The notes beneath the pieces were generated by a model. The model was not told the DNA's origin. It did no database searches and worked only from the letters and a program-made list of their open reading frames with translations. The translations under genes were made by a program, and so were the position numbers. Source: Eutypa lata (lineage: Eukaryota; Ascomycota; Sordariomycetes; Xylariales; Diatrypaceae). From it: 64,000 nt of DNA. The stretch is taken from the NCBI GenBank assembly GCA_022661535.1, contig JAKULF010000013.1, forward strand, positions 930,001 through 994,000, in the 5' to 3' direction. Positions within the stretch are counted from its first letter, which is position 1; the number at the start of each line of letters is the position of its first letter. Shown in pieces: positions 31,081 through 42,640 of this stretch.

Positions 31081-33594
31081 TCAGAAAGCTGAGCCAAGCC
31101 CTTGTTTGGACTGTCTTTTGCTGAATCGATGGCGCTTGGTCGTCGACATGTCGTCTAAGCTTGCTTGGCTCTTACTGAGGTGGTTGCGGTGCGACCTATC
31201 ACTAATGCTATAGTCCGTAGTAGGATAGCCGCCATTACCAGCAAACGTGCTGGCGGGGCTAGACATTGTCGATGACATATCCCCGAATCCATTGTCATTA
31301 TGATAGCTTCCAGCCTGGTTGAGCGCGAGTTCCTTAGCTTGCTCAAGACATTCAATCCAATCATCTGCCGTTGGTCGAGATGTATCGAGCGAGTTGCCTG
31401 TTTTAGTGTCTTCGAAAGTATAGTGCATGCCAGCCTTGGAATTGTTAGTTGTGGGCAGCCAAGACCGATAGTTATAAGAGCCAAGACTTACCGAATCTAC
31501 ACACCACACTGTCAGCCCTTTCGCATCTATCTGAGTCCTCCACGCGCAGTCTGGCGCCAAAAGGGAAATTTCCTGCTTTGCCTTCTTTTCTTCTCCACCA
31601 GCCGGTGCTAGGACAATCCTCCCGCTACTTGTAATCATGACAAGTCTCTGCCTCTTCTTTGTCGTGCTTCCACCGAAGAACCGCGAAAACTTCCTGTGCC
31701 CATCATCGCCTTTGTTATGTGGGCTATTGGGTATCGGCGCGGACAGGACCATAAGATCACCGAGTTTCAATATTCTCTCATTTGTTCTTGTCAATACCGG
31801 AGACCACTCAATATCCAACTGTGATGGTGGCGGGATATCTGTGATGATCCTACCAGGGGTCCGTGAGCCCCCATTAAGGGGATTCCCTGTTGTGCCCGGT
31901 CTAGAAGTGGGCATTTGCTGTGCGCTTGGCATGTTGTTAAGTTGGATAACTTTTGGTTCCTGCGAAGGAGGTACGAAGGGTCGTAAACGAGGCGCTTTCG
32001 AGCGCCACAACATCTTGCCGAATTGCTGGCCTGTGAAGAAGTCGTGATTCTTGATATGTTCAATGGCAAGCCGCTGCGCAGGATCCAAGACTAGACACCG
32101 CTCGACGAGATCTCGAGCTGCTGGAGGGAATCCCGAGGGAAATTCATAGTCGAGGTTGACAATCTTTTGGAAGGTGAGGTACTCGGAACCCGCCTTGAAA
32201 GGGGGTCGACCGGCCAAGAGCTGGTAGATGATACATCCAAAAGCCCACAGGTCACTCGCTTTGCAGGCATTTTTGTTGGTTAGAAGTTCAGGGCTGACAT
32301 ATTCGGCTGTGCCCACAAAGGACGCCGCCCGGTTATCGTCCTGTTCTTTTCCTCTCTGGCTTGACTCCTGACCGGGGGGCTTCGGAGGAGCCCTTGGGTC
32401 AGTCAGTAACCTCGCTGTTCCAAAGTCGGTGATTTTGACATGCAGCTGATCGTCGAGAAGAACGTTCTCTGGCTTCAGATCCCGGTGGATGACACCCCGA
32501 GAATGCATGTACTCGATCGAATCCAGTATTTGAGCGCCAAAGAACCTTGTGCATTCCTCATCGAATGTGCCCGTCTTCTTTAAAACGCCAAGCAACTCTC
32601 CCCCGGTACAGAGATCCAAAACGTAGTATAGTGAATTCTCGTCCTGGAAGGTATAGTAGAGTCGAACAATACCAGGATGTTCCGTCAGACGGTTTAACGT
32701 GTCCTTTTCGATGTTGACATATTTAATCTTTCTTTCTTTGATAATGTGTCTCTTCTCAAGAACCTTGATCGCATATTCCTTGAGGGTTTGTCGGTCTGTA
32801 GCAAGGAAGACTGTGCTGTATGAACCCTCACCTAGAACCCGGCCGAAAGAGAAATCCCGGACCCCCTTCTTGACGGATTTCATGACTGTCTTTCCATTCG
32901 CATCTACCTCTCTCCGCACAGAAACTGCAGCTCCCTTATCTTTCCATTCGTCGCTGCTACTCGAGGGCGCATCGGGATTCAGATTTCGGGGTTCAGGAAC
33001 TATAGGAACGCCAGGAATTGAGGCATAACCCCCGCCCATTCCTTTTGAACTCCTTCTAGGTGGAAGTGGACCATTTCCGCCCGCCAGGGGTGGCTGACGA
33101 GACTGATTATATGTCCTCTCCCTATGGCTAGACTCTCGTGTTGGTATGTTACCAGAATAGCCGCTATGATTCGACCTTGAGTCGGATCTAACGGGTACAT
33201 TGTACCCTGACGAGTTTGATGTTTCATTTCTTAAGAGGTTATACGAATTAGCTGCCTGGTCGCGTTCGGCAGCCACGGCTGCTGTATATACAGAGGGGGG
33301 ACGAGAAGACGCTCGGTAGGGAAGATGGCCGTTTTGGGTATACGAGGAAGACAGCATCTGTGGATCAGCCTGGAAACTGGCCGGAGCCGTCATCGTTGGT
33401 TCTAGTAATTGCGAATTGCTATCGTAGGCATTAAGATCTCCAGGGGTCGATATCGTAGGATCGGACGCTGATTGAGGGATGGAAAGTTCTTCGGGTTCCG
33501 TCGACACCTCTCGAGAAGGAGTCGACGTGGCATCGTCCGGGTTTGCGATGCGTAGGCCACCAAGGGCTTGAGAGAGACTGATGTCGTTACTCAT
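31081..33594 (-). CDS. pkh1: PDK1/Pkh-family serine/threonine protein kinase
   Basis: PDK1/Pkh kinases phosphorylate the activation loop of AGC kinases (Ypk, Pkc, Sch9 types) in sphingolipid and cell-wall signalling. The frame is open for 837 codons, but 31435-31491 is a 57-nt in-frame intron (GTAAGT, branch CTAAC, acceptor CCAAG), so the spliced protein has about 818 residues. The kinase domain spans about residues 248-523: glycine loop LGEGSYSTV, Lys277 in YAIKVLEK, catalytic HRDLKPEN (Asp372), Asp390-Phe-Gly, and the PDK1-type activation loop ASFVGTAEYVSPE with Ser425 as expected phosphosite. The N-terminal 240 residues are Ser-rich and disordered. A PH-like domain follows the kinase (RILKLGDLMVLSAP through GLTVWCVDSAGMHYTFEDTK), as in true PDK1 and fungal Pkh proteins. 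Family call is firm; which Pkh paralogue is not resolvable. Confidence 0.93.
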   Translation of the reverse strand: MSNDISLSQALGGLRIANPDDATSTPSREVSTEPEELSIPQSASDPTISTPGDLNAYDSNSQLLEPTMTAPASFQADPQMLSSSYTQNGHLPYRASSRPPSVYTAAVAAERDQAANSYNLLRNETSNSSGYNVPVRSDSRSNHSGYSGNIPTRESSHRERTYNQSRQPPLAGGNGPLPPRRSSKGMGGGYASIPGVPIVPEPRNLNPDAPSSSSDEWKDKGAAVSVRREVDANGKTVMKSVKKGVRDFSFGRVLGEGSYSTVFLATDRQTLKEYAIKVLEKRHIIKERKIKYVNIEKDTLNRLTEHPGIVRLYYTFQDENSLYYVLDLCTGGELLGVLKKTGTFDEECTRFFGAQILDSIEYMHSRGVIHRDLKPENVLLDDQLHVKITDFGTARLLTDPRAPPKPPGQESSQRGKEQDDNRAASFVGTAEYVSPELLTNKNACKASDLWAFGCIIYQLLAGRPPFKAGSEYLTFQKIVNLDYEFPSGFPPAARDLVERCLVLDPAQRLAIEHIKNHDFFTGQQFGKMLWRSKAPRLRPFVPPSQEPKVIQLNNMPSAQQMPTSRPGTTGNPLNGGSRTPGRIITDIPPPSQLDIEWSPVLTRTNERILKLGDLMVLSAPIPNSPHNKGDDGHRKFSRFFGGSTTKKRQRLVMITSSGRIVLAPAGGEEKKAKQEISLLAPDCAWRTQIDAKGLTVWCVDSVSLGSYNYRSWLPTTNNSKAGMHYTFEDTKTGNSLDTSRPTADDWIECLEQAKELALNQAGSYHNDNGFGDMSSTMSSPASTFAGNGGYPTTDYSISDRSHRNHLSKSQASLDDMSTTKRHRFSKRQSKQGLGSAF

Positions 33595-36500
33595 GGCGAT
33601 TGTATGATCGATGGATACGGGGGTTTATAAGCGAGTGGCGTGCTAGGATAGGTATTTCAAAGGAGACCGATATATTAGGAGTGACTAGACATTGAACGAG
33701 GGTATTTGAGGCCCTTGACCATTACCCTGGGTGTCACCGTTGTTGTGTTCCTTTGAGAAGGCGAGACAGTATGTAGCAGAAATTGGCAATGTTCTATACA
33801 ATACGTAACCGACCCAGAGGTAAGCGGAAGAAACTACCTAAGGTAATGACAATGGGTACCAGAATATACTAGTCGGTAATATGTAAGTAAAATGTGGTAT
33901 GCTAGGTAATAAGGTGAAATAGATTGTTCACACAGAGTTCTACCAATACAACTCACTCACACACACGTACTCTCTATGGCCGGGTTTGATAGGACCGACC
34001 ACTAGGTAGCCCTGTACCCAAATCTAATTCGATCTGCTGAGGTGGGGGATATTTCCGATTCTCCTCGAGCCTCTGGAAGAATCGGGCATCAGGATTAAGG
34101 GCGTGGGGAAGGGAACCGGTGGTTGGGAAGAAAGGCAAGGATGATAAAAAAGAGAAGAAAGAGGCAAAACGATCGATGTTATTAAAGTGTGAATGGATGA
34201 GATAGATTTCTAAGGAGTAACTAACTAGAGGTTAGAGGTTAGGTAGGGTACGAAGTAGGTAGGTCATGTAATAATTGAAAGTCGTGGATAATTGATTAGG
34301 TAGATCCGATTAATTTTAATCTTAAGGTGGTTAAGTAAACGTAGCTCTCTACCTAAAGACGCACGTACACAGACTAGGAGAGATTAGGTATCTATATAAC
34401 GAGGCGGGTACTCTTTCGATTATAATGAAATAGTTGCAATTTTGGTATAACTATAACTATAGGTAATTATCTATTTATACTACTTCGTACTTTGTGCATT
34501 GCAAAATGCCTTGAATTCGTAATAGAACTTGATATCTATAAATGGGTTGATAGTTGTTTGTATGTATAGTAAGTATATGTATGATTCATGCTACTAGCGA
34601 GGTAACTAATGCACAGGCGGTACTGTACGTGTATTAGAATAATATTAACATTGAGGCAGTATGTAGATAACTATATGTATGTACAATAACTATGTACGTA
34701 GTGGAAAAGCGGGCAGGCTCTTCTTCAGGTCTTCAGGAGACATTCAAAGAATTGATTCATTATTACATACTAGCGGTAACCTTAAAATGGTAGGTAATGA
34801 ATAGTAGGTAGATCATATTCAATGCAGTTGGCTACTTCGTAGTTATTCCTCGTGTCCAATATCAAACATGCATAATGAAATCTGTTAGGTTCAAGTCGAG
34901 AATAATCTGCTTAAGTCATCCTTCCAAATCAAGCTGCTGCATCGCATCAGTGGGTAGGGGGAACACATAAAGTCCAGGCACGAAAGCACCAACACTGAAG
35001 AGACGGGATCGATTCACTGGTATGATTCGTTATCTTAATTAAGATTGGATATGATATGTACAAGTAAGCTGGCCTTCATGCATGCAACACCTGATCATGT
35101 GCAGCAATTGAGGCAATGCTAAAGCTACATATACGTGGACAATATGAACCATTCAGAATGTCAAGAAGATATAACTTTCTGCAATATGTGCGTTGATCGC
35201 AGTTATGCAAACAAAGACTAAGTAGGTCCTTACGTATCTATCACAATGTTGTTCCAATAACAATGCGTCTATCTAGATCAGAGAGTACGCCCTGGAAGAC
35301 TTGGTAATTCATCTCATCGACTGTAAGACTTTCAAGAAGCCATATTGTGAGATAATATCATCTGCTATCTAGTTAGTTACTTGTCAGATTGCAACCTTAT
35401 GAAACGCTACGTCATTCTTGAATCCTTCCAGTTCTTTTCCCAGCTTATCAACACATCTCTGGGGGCAATACGAGACAGACAGCATCCAACCAGGATATCC
35501 CGCCATGAGCTACTTCTATGTATGAGACGATTGCGTAGTAATTGTATTTGCTAGGTCCGTCGTTCAAGTTTATCTCGAGTGCAAAAGCCGGGTCTGAGCC
35601 TCTCCAATGTCGCCAGGATCTTGGTGTGAGTGGACAGCGGGCCGTACCCTTCTGCTCATAGCCACCATCACTAATAATATCATCCATTATAAGCACTTAG
35701 AGTCTAGTGTCTACTGGAGGTATATCTACAATGTAGACTCTACATAGCATTTATTATTAATACATACTTCGTATAAAGCATTCTATAGTGCACATTGAAG
35801 GACATACGGATACGTATGTACGTATGGGGGTAAATCCCTATATATGCATAATTGACATGATCTTGCATATGTACAAATGAGCTAACACATAATACATGTA
35901 GCTAGACCCATCTGATCGGAGTTAAGCAAAGATAGGTGCTAGCCTGGAACTAACTAACTAACTAAATAGCACTGAAAGCCGCAAGCCTTCAGCAGGTGCG
36001 CCGGTGCGGCAGAATACCGTTAGCAGGTGTTATTAATAATATTTTTTTATGCCAAGTCGCAAATTCCCCCCGAACTTGCCCACTCGCATCCACCGCGATC
36101 CTTCACCGTCCCCAATCAATCAATCCATAACGCGACTGGATACGTTTTAAAGCTTGAGCAACCAGAGATTGCGCCTCTCACGACAGTTGAGAATTCCTAT
36201 ACGGTCTAAAATACCTACCTTACCTAGTACTGCTAGTAGTAGCAATTGGGACCAATTACACATCACTCCTAAGCTTATACCTAGTATCTACGTAATCTAG
36301 GGAATAATCACCTTGTCGGCCCATTGCACGCACTCGTCTACCTTCTATACCCTACCTACCTACAGTAGCCTCTATTCTAGAGCTACCTAGTGTGTACATA
36401 AACTTCATACGTGCGTATGTGGATAGGGTGGTAGGTTAGATGGTCAGCTAAAGCATTTTACACTATCAAAGCACAGCATAAAGGTTGTGATAGGAGTTGA

Positions 36501-36673
36501 GATCTACGCAAGGCAGTCTCCATCTCTCTCACGGGATCTCCAACCGTGGATCTATGTCAGCATAGGACCATAGGGTAGCGCATACACAATACATCCACAA
36601 TCACAAATTACCCACACCTGTATACTCTTTACGACAAACGCCAACGTTGACATTCCTCGCGACATCAGAGACA
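33595..36673. other. 3-kb AT-rich divergent spacer between pkh1 and snf12
   Basis: This separates two divergently transcribed genes and must hold both promoters. It is AT-rich with many TAGGTA/TACGTA motifs. The frames 35448-35696 (-) and 36027-36209 (+) have no recognisable domain or splice partners. No gene is supported; decayed DNA is possible. Confidence 0.45.
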
Positions 36674-38797
36674 ATGATGCAACAACAAGGTTATCGTCAG
36701 TACCCGCAGCAGCAGGTACAGCCGCAGCTGCAACAGCGTACTCCTCATTCTGCTGGACAACGACGAGGAGGCATAGGTATGTGTGCACCCTTTCAACGTT
36801 GTTACTTCCACGGGAACTTGTGAATCGTTGCTTTTGCCTACCTTCCTACTTGTCCATCCATTTCATCCATCATACATATACATGCCTACCTACGTATGTA
36901 CGCACGTATATACGTATGTAGGTAGTATATGACTATAACCCCATTATACATTATCCATTATCCATTATCACTATCCATTATGCTACCTAGGGCAATAGGT
37001 AGGATATATTCAAGAACCCCACACAGCTGCCCACATTCGGCTCCACAGACCTTTAACTAGGTACCATGGCTACCATGCTTCCTGTGGACCAACCTTTTGC
37101 TTAACCTTAGGTATTTTCTGGGCTGTTGGCTTGTCTGGAGTTGGGGTCTCACAACCTAGCATCTTGTCCTCTAAACATCCATATTGTGGCCTGTTGTCGC
37201 GAAATTACGAATACTTCAAGTCTGATCAACCATTAACGACAATCATTCTACAGGTCCCATGATGGCGTCCGGTCCTCATCATCACCAAACTCCTCCGAGC
37301 CAGGCGCAGATCGCCCAGCAGCAGCAACAGCAGCATATCCAACATGAGATGGCCCGGAGACGGAGTCGCAAGCCAACTGACAAGAACCTCCCAGATGGAG
37401 TCGATGATTGCACCATTGGCGATATGGCAGTGCGATACAGAGAACTACGCGACTATGAGAGGAGACTCGATGCCACGATGACGCGCAAACGACTCGATAT
37501 TGTCGATTCGGTCAATCGCAGTGTCAAGGTACGATTGTATAAGACACACGTTTTCAAAGAGTAGTACAGATTATGCTAACTTGGAAACGCTCGCTGCAGA
37601 GATGGAAGACGCTCCGGATTTGGATAACCAACACTGCCGAGGATCAGATTTGGCAAGGCAACGGCCTTAGCGTTGATACCTTTGACTTCAGCTCGAATCT
37701 TGAGCCAACATACCGCGTCAAAATCGAGGGTCGCTTGTTAGATGACGATGATGATCTCGACCAGGACGATGATAGCGATGATGCCGGTGATGCTGATCGT
37801 ATGGATGAAGATGGACCGGCCGAGTCAAAATCCAAGACCAACAAGCAACCCAAGTACAGATTCTCTCACTTCTTTAAGGCGTTATCCGTCGATTTCCCTA
37901 CTAGCCGGAAAGGTGTTGATCAGAGCGTCGAGTGGAAGAAACCCGAACGGAGTGGCCCGTCCTCTAATCTGCCTGCTGCTGCCGACTTTGATGAGCTTAC
38001 CTTCAAGCGCGGCGGAGATGAAAATGTGAACATCACTATCAATCTATTCAGACACGAGGAGCCCGAGCGTTACGCGATTAGTCCCGAGTTGGAGGATATA
38101 GTAGACATGACAGAGGCTACGCGACAAGAGATCGTCATGGGCATCTGGGAATATATCAAGCTGATGGGTTTACAAGAGGATGAAGAGAAGCGTAGTTTCC
38201 GTTGTGATGATCTACTCAGAAAGGTAAATTGCACCTCAGTCTTCAAAGCTCGTATCCATCTTACTGACGACATTGTAGGCTTTCAACGGTATTGAGTCGG
38301 GCTCTATTCCGAAGCTGCACGATTACATAACGCCTCATCTCAGGCCCCTACCGCCAGTCAAGCTTCCTTATACCATTCGGTTAGACGAGGAATTCCATAA
38401 AGACTCACAGCCGACCGTCTATGATGTTCGCGTTGCAGTGGATGATCCCTTGAAGGAGAAGATGTTGGCTTTCCTCAACAATGCTGGATATGCTAGCATG
38501 TTGAAGGAGGTTGCGTCTCTGGATGATCAACTAGCTCTGATTATGCAAGCGGTCCACAAATCCAAGGCCAAGCACGTGTTCTTAAAGTCACTGAGCGAAG
38601 ATCCAGCCACGTTTGTTAAGGACTGGCTAAGTTCGCAGAAGCGTGACCTGGACATTATCATGGGAGAGTCGATGAGGGGTGGTGGCGAGAACGTTACTGG
38701 CGACGAGTGGCGAAAGGGTGGTAAAGATAGTGTCTGGAACACCATCAACGCTCGTGAAAGCGTCAACGTTCTGCTGTCGAAACAGCCTAAAACATAG
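36674..38797 (+). CDS. snf12: SWIB-domain chromatin-remodelling subunit (Snf12/Rsc6, BAF60 type)
   Basis: This protein is a subunit of SWI/SNF-type nucleosome remodellers in the nucleus. Four exons (36674-36776, 37254-37528, 37600-38223, 38279-38797) give 506 residues with all phases consistent. The first intron is long for this genome (477 nt); the others are 71 and 55 nt. The N-terminus is Gln-rich. A conserved block RRSRKPTDKNLPDGVDDCTIG is followed by the family segment RELRDYERRLDATMTRKRLDI. The centre carries RIWITNTAEDQIW and an acidic Asp/Glu run. The SWIB domain lies at about residues 285-365 (YAISPELEDIVDMTEATRQE, then IWEYIKLMGLQ, then the helix ending in DYITPHL), and the C-terminal helical part follows. 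Whether it belongs to SWI/SNF, RSC or both is not decided by sequence; many filamentous fungi have a single gene. Confidence 0.92.
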
Positions 38798-41257
38798 GAT
38801 GTAATTCAGGATTTCGGCAACGGTGAGAAGGGAAAGGGCGTGAAAGCCACTACCTATCCGCCGCCAAGCAGTGTACAGCCAGCTATCCAGATCCCCGAGC
38901 CGCCACATGACTGGGATCGCAACAGACAACTTAGCATCAGGGGGACGCCCACCGTGCGACGCCGTATACCATTCAGGAAGCCTGGGACTCTATCTACGAA
39001 CGGTATGATAGAAATGTGAAACCGCAGTTGGTCCGGGGGCTATATTACCCGATGCTCTAAATCCACAAGCTGCCTAGAGAGACATCTGCCGAACAAGGAG
39101 AGGCAAAGTTCCTGGAAGGGAGCATCACATTAGCTTAGCTTATTCGTGTAATTATAATAAAGTTCACCTGTATAGAAGCGGGAAGGAGGTTTGATGTCTT
39201 TGCTAATCTAAATGATATGTGTTATGGCTACGAGTAACCTGGTATACCAAGGCGATGCTAGCAGTAGGGTTGTGACATTGGCTGTACCAGGTGGATGCTG
39301 GCAACCCATGGGTGTATTCCAATCCTACGTTCCGTCTAAGAACGATGGCCTGGGGATCATAGGGCTATGCTTGCCGTCACAATATACTCAAAAGTCTACC
39401 TACCATAGACGAGACTAGTACTTCTTCCTACTTCCTAAACTACCTACATAGGTATGTAGGGTCTCGTCGCGCTTCACTTCAGCGGAACATGCAAATTGAG
39501 CTGTCTTGCCGTTATAACTCTCCATAAGCACAGCTCGCATTTGCCGGGCAGTAGGTAGCCTTGTTACTTAGGTAGCCAACAACGCCGGAGGTGTGTGTAT
39601 GCTGGGCTTAGATGTACGTATTTATGTATGTTTATTGGTCCTCTGATCAACCAACCAGCTGCGCGTAAAGACGATGAACATCGGGGGCCTCCTTTGGGTT
39701 AATATCATATATCGAAATTGAAAGCTAGAAAATGTAACAGTTGAACCCTCTGTGCGTGCCTACGAATGAAAAGTAATCAAGTCCGTATATGTGTATGTGT
39801 GAGGTTGAAGAATAAAAGACGACTGGCTGACTTACTTAGGTACTCTACCCCTTGGTGATCATCGAATCTATCTAGTTATAACCAGCTTCGGGGAGGTCCA
39901 TGACAACTCTCTCGATACCCGTTAGTCCGCGAAGCTTACCCACCAGCTTCTCGTCAGGGATGATTCTGGCAAGGAAAAGGCCCGGAAGATGGTCTTTAGA
40001 TGGACTAGCTATATCGGTAAAAGAGACTATTCCAACGTCGTGTCTGGCGCTGTTCTGTCTCCGGTGGTCCTCGATGTTAGGGGTACAGCACAACTGCTAG
40101 CAAGAAAGGGGATGTGGCTTGGATTCTGGTATGTTGTCGTATGCTGCTTAGTAGCATTGCTCAGATCTCTAGGCAGGATAAGGGTAAGTATACTTACTAT
40201 CTTAGGGAAAGGAGAGGAATCCCGGGATAGACCTGCTGGCGTGAAATGGAGCCCTATAAGTAGAAACGGAATGTATGGTCTACTATGACAACCGTTACAA
40301 TGGATATCTCTATTTCGGAAAACAGCTTGTTAGCAATGATAACTAGAGCAGGGATGACGGTATCCCTTTCAAAAGTTGATGACAGTCCAAGCAGAAATGA
40401 TAGCACCCCTTACGACCATGTCCCATCTAATTCCTGCGAGGACTGGCTTAGAGTTTTTTCCTTTTCTTTCTTTTTTGCCCTTCTCGCTTCGAGCACGAGT
40501 CTATGGAGATAACTAAGTCGCTATTATACTCTCGCGAGTATATGACCTAAGAATAGGCTAGCTTAGTCGACACACTTGGCATCGACTATGAGCCGGCAAT
40601 GGAACTCCCCCCCTATTAGAGATAGAGAAGGCATAGGCCTGACCTGGGCGCTAGGTGGGTTTGTAGGGAATAATTCTTGTTATTCCAAAATTGACTTTCT
40701 ACCACTCTTGACTTCTTGTTAAGAAGGTTTAATTTCTATTATATTCAATTCCGCCACTAACGACATTTAACAGCTATCGCAAGAAGCCCTTGATACATAC
40801 CATCCATATGTTTCTAAGTATAGCCTATCGATTGGCATCTGTTCTATATACACGAAACAGAAGTATTCGTACTAATATTAAACAGAAGCAAAACAGAATT
40901 TCTAACATTATGTATGTACTTACATGTAGGCAAAGATAGGCTCTCATAATGAGTAGTAGCCTACCATAGTCGACGAATTAAGTCAGACTCTACGTTCTTT
41001 AAGGGCAAAACTAAAGATATATTTCCACGAGTTGTTCTGAATTTTTAGTAAGCTAGCCTCGTGGTTTCGGGATATTCATTTTCACAGCAATCCTACTTTT
41101 AAGCACTATCCTAATATATGTATGATTTGACTTCGTAGGCAATATTTCAACTAAGAGAACATACTTAAAACTATCGTTTTCTTATCATATTTGATCATTC
41201 TAGCCCATCCCTTTCTTTTCTTTCTCACGTAAGACCAAGCATTTCAATCACGTAACC
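38798..41257. other. AT-rich spacer with a possible coding relic
   Basis: This 2.5-kb interval separates the 3' ends of snf12 (+) and the dehydrogenase (-). A minus-strand frame at 39872-40093 is protein-like and listed separately. The rest is AT-rich with a CCTACATA-GG-TATGTAGG palindrome at 39443-39460. Confidence 0.45.
39872..40093 (-). pseudogene. Possible coding relic, unrecognised
   Basis: The frame has no ATG start (it opens with TTG). It reads like the end of an ordinary globular protein: VGIVSFTDIASPSKDHLPGL, then RIIPDEKLVGKLRGLTGIER, then VVMDLPEAGYN and a stop. An ACT-like or other alpha/beta fold is imaginable, but I cannot name a family. No upstream exon in phase was found, so it may be a 3' fragment of a lost gene or a short missed gene. 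Confidence 0.3.
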
Positions 41258-42640
41258 TTAGAGATCTTTCTTCATGAATCCCTCGAACTCTTCCTTGTAT
41301 TCGTCTCTCCATCGGCTCAGCGGCGGTCTCCCTTTCACAGGATCCTGCGCGTTCCACTGCACGAAAGAAAAACACGGTCAGTAATCTGTCTTACCCCGTT
41401 ATGTTTTAATGGTTGGATTTCGGGATTTTAGAATTTTGTAAGAATCACATCTCAGGAGCTAGCCAGTGAGGGGAAAATAACAACCAAAATGACATGGCAA
41501 TTGAAATTTTAGACATGGAGAATGATAGTCAACATTGTACACAAGGAGAAGAGAGAAAAAAGACTCACCAGCATGCGCTTCTGATCCATCACTTCCGAAA
41601 CCTCATTATCAGGACACAGGGCCCAGAAGTTTTTCTCCCGGATCTTCCCCTCGAGGAAATCGGCAACCTGCTCGGGCCACCAGGGGGCGTCGGGCTTCGC
41701 ATTCCCACTCCCGGCCCCCGCGAGCCCCGTCCACGTCCAGCCGGGGACCAGCAGGTGGACGCCGATGCGGCTCCCCCGCAGGTCGAAGCTCAGCGACTCC
41801 GCCAGCGACTTGACGGCCGCCTTGCTGGCGTTGTAGGCGGGGCGCGAGCCCGGCGGGTTCGTGATCCCTTGCTTGGAGCCGGTTATCACTATGGCTGCTT
41901 CTGGTTCTGATCCCGCCGCGGAAGTGGAGGTGGAGGTGGAGGTGGAAATGGTTTTCTCTTTGATCAGAGGCAGGAGCGTCGTGATTCCGTTAATCACTCC
42001 GAACACGTTCACGTCGAACGTCTTGTGGAAGTTCTCGGTCCCGGGCCCCTCGAAGGGTGTCGGGAGGCCGATGCCGGCGTTTAGGGCGAGGAGGTTGATT
42101 TGGCCTGGGGGTTTTGGGAATGGGGTGGTTTGAAATGTGTTAGTTGCTGTTACTGGGTGCCTAGATATCTATAAATAAAATAACATAAAAAACCCTTCCA
42201 ATCTTCGACGGCAAGAGTAGCGAGATAGAATCTTCCCCCCCCCTGTTATATACCTAATACTTAAGTACTCTCAACATCACCCACACCCACACTCAAACTC
42301 ACATCCACACTCACACCCACGTCCAAATAAAGAACAACAAAAACAGCAAAAGCAACAGATAGATAGATAGATAGATAGATAGGTGGCAAGACTCACCTCC
42401 GAACTCCGTACCCACAACATCCCTCAGCCGGCTCCAGTCCTCGAGCTTACTGACATCCATCTGGACGGCGAGGGCGCCGGGCCCCAGGTCCGACTTCGCC
42501 GCGTCGAGGCCCTGCGCGTTCCAGTCGGCCACCACAACCCGCATGCCGTACCCGGCGCACTTCTTGGCGACCGCCAGGCCGATGCCGGATGCGCCGCCTG
42601 TGATCACGGCTGTGTTGGCCTTTTTGAAGATGGCTGCCAT
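41258..42640 (-). CDS. Short-chain dehydrogenase/reductase (SDR)
   Basis: Classical SDRs use NAD(P)H to oxidise or reduce alcohols and ketones. Three exons (42397-42640, 41569-42104, 41258-41356) with introns of 292 and 212 nt give 292 residues. The nucleotide-binding motif is TGGASGIG (residues 14-21), the structural motif is LNAG (89-92), and the catalytic set is Ser158 in VITGSKQG with Tyr172 and Lys176 in YNASK, so the enzyme should be active. An Asp after the second strand (VVVADWNA) suggests NAD(H) preference. Between the fifth helix and the strand leading to Ser158 there is a short Ser-Thr alternating run, absent from typical SDRs. The last exon encodes a basic C-terminus (DPVKGRPPLSRWRDEYKEEF), which resembles bacterial/fungal SDRs of unassigned substrate. 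Start at 42640 gives the usual short N-terminus. Confidence 0.9.
42357..42382. repeat. (AGAT)n microsatellite in an SDR intron
   Basis: About six tandem copies of AGAT lie within intron 1 of the dehydrogenase gene, 14 nt from the donor at 42396. Confidence 0.95.

Noticed and set aside
35448..35696. Minus-strand frame of 82 residues
   Set aside because: Somewhat protein-like, but no family, no supporting exons and AT-rich surroundings.
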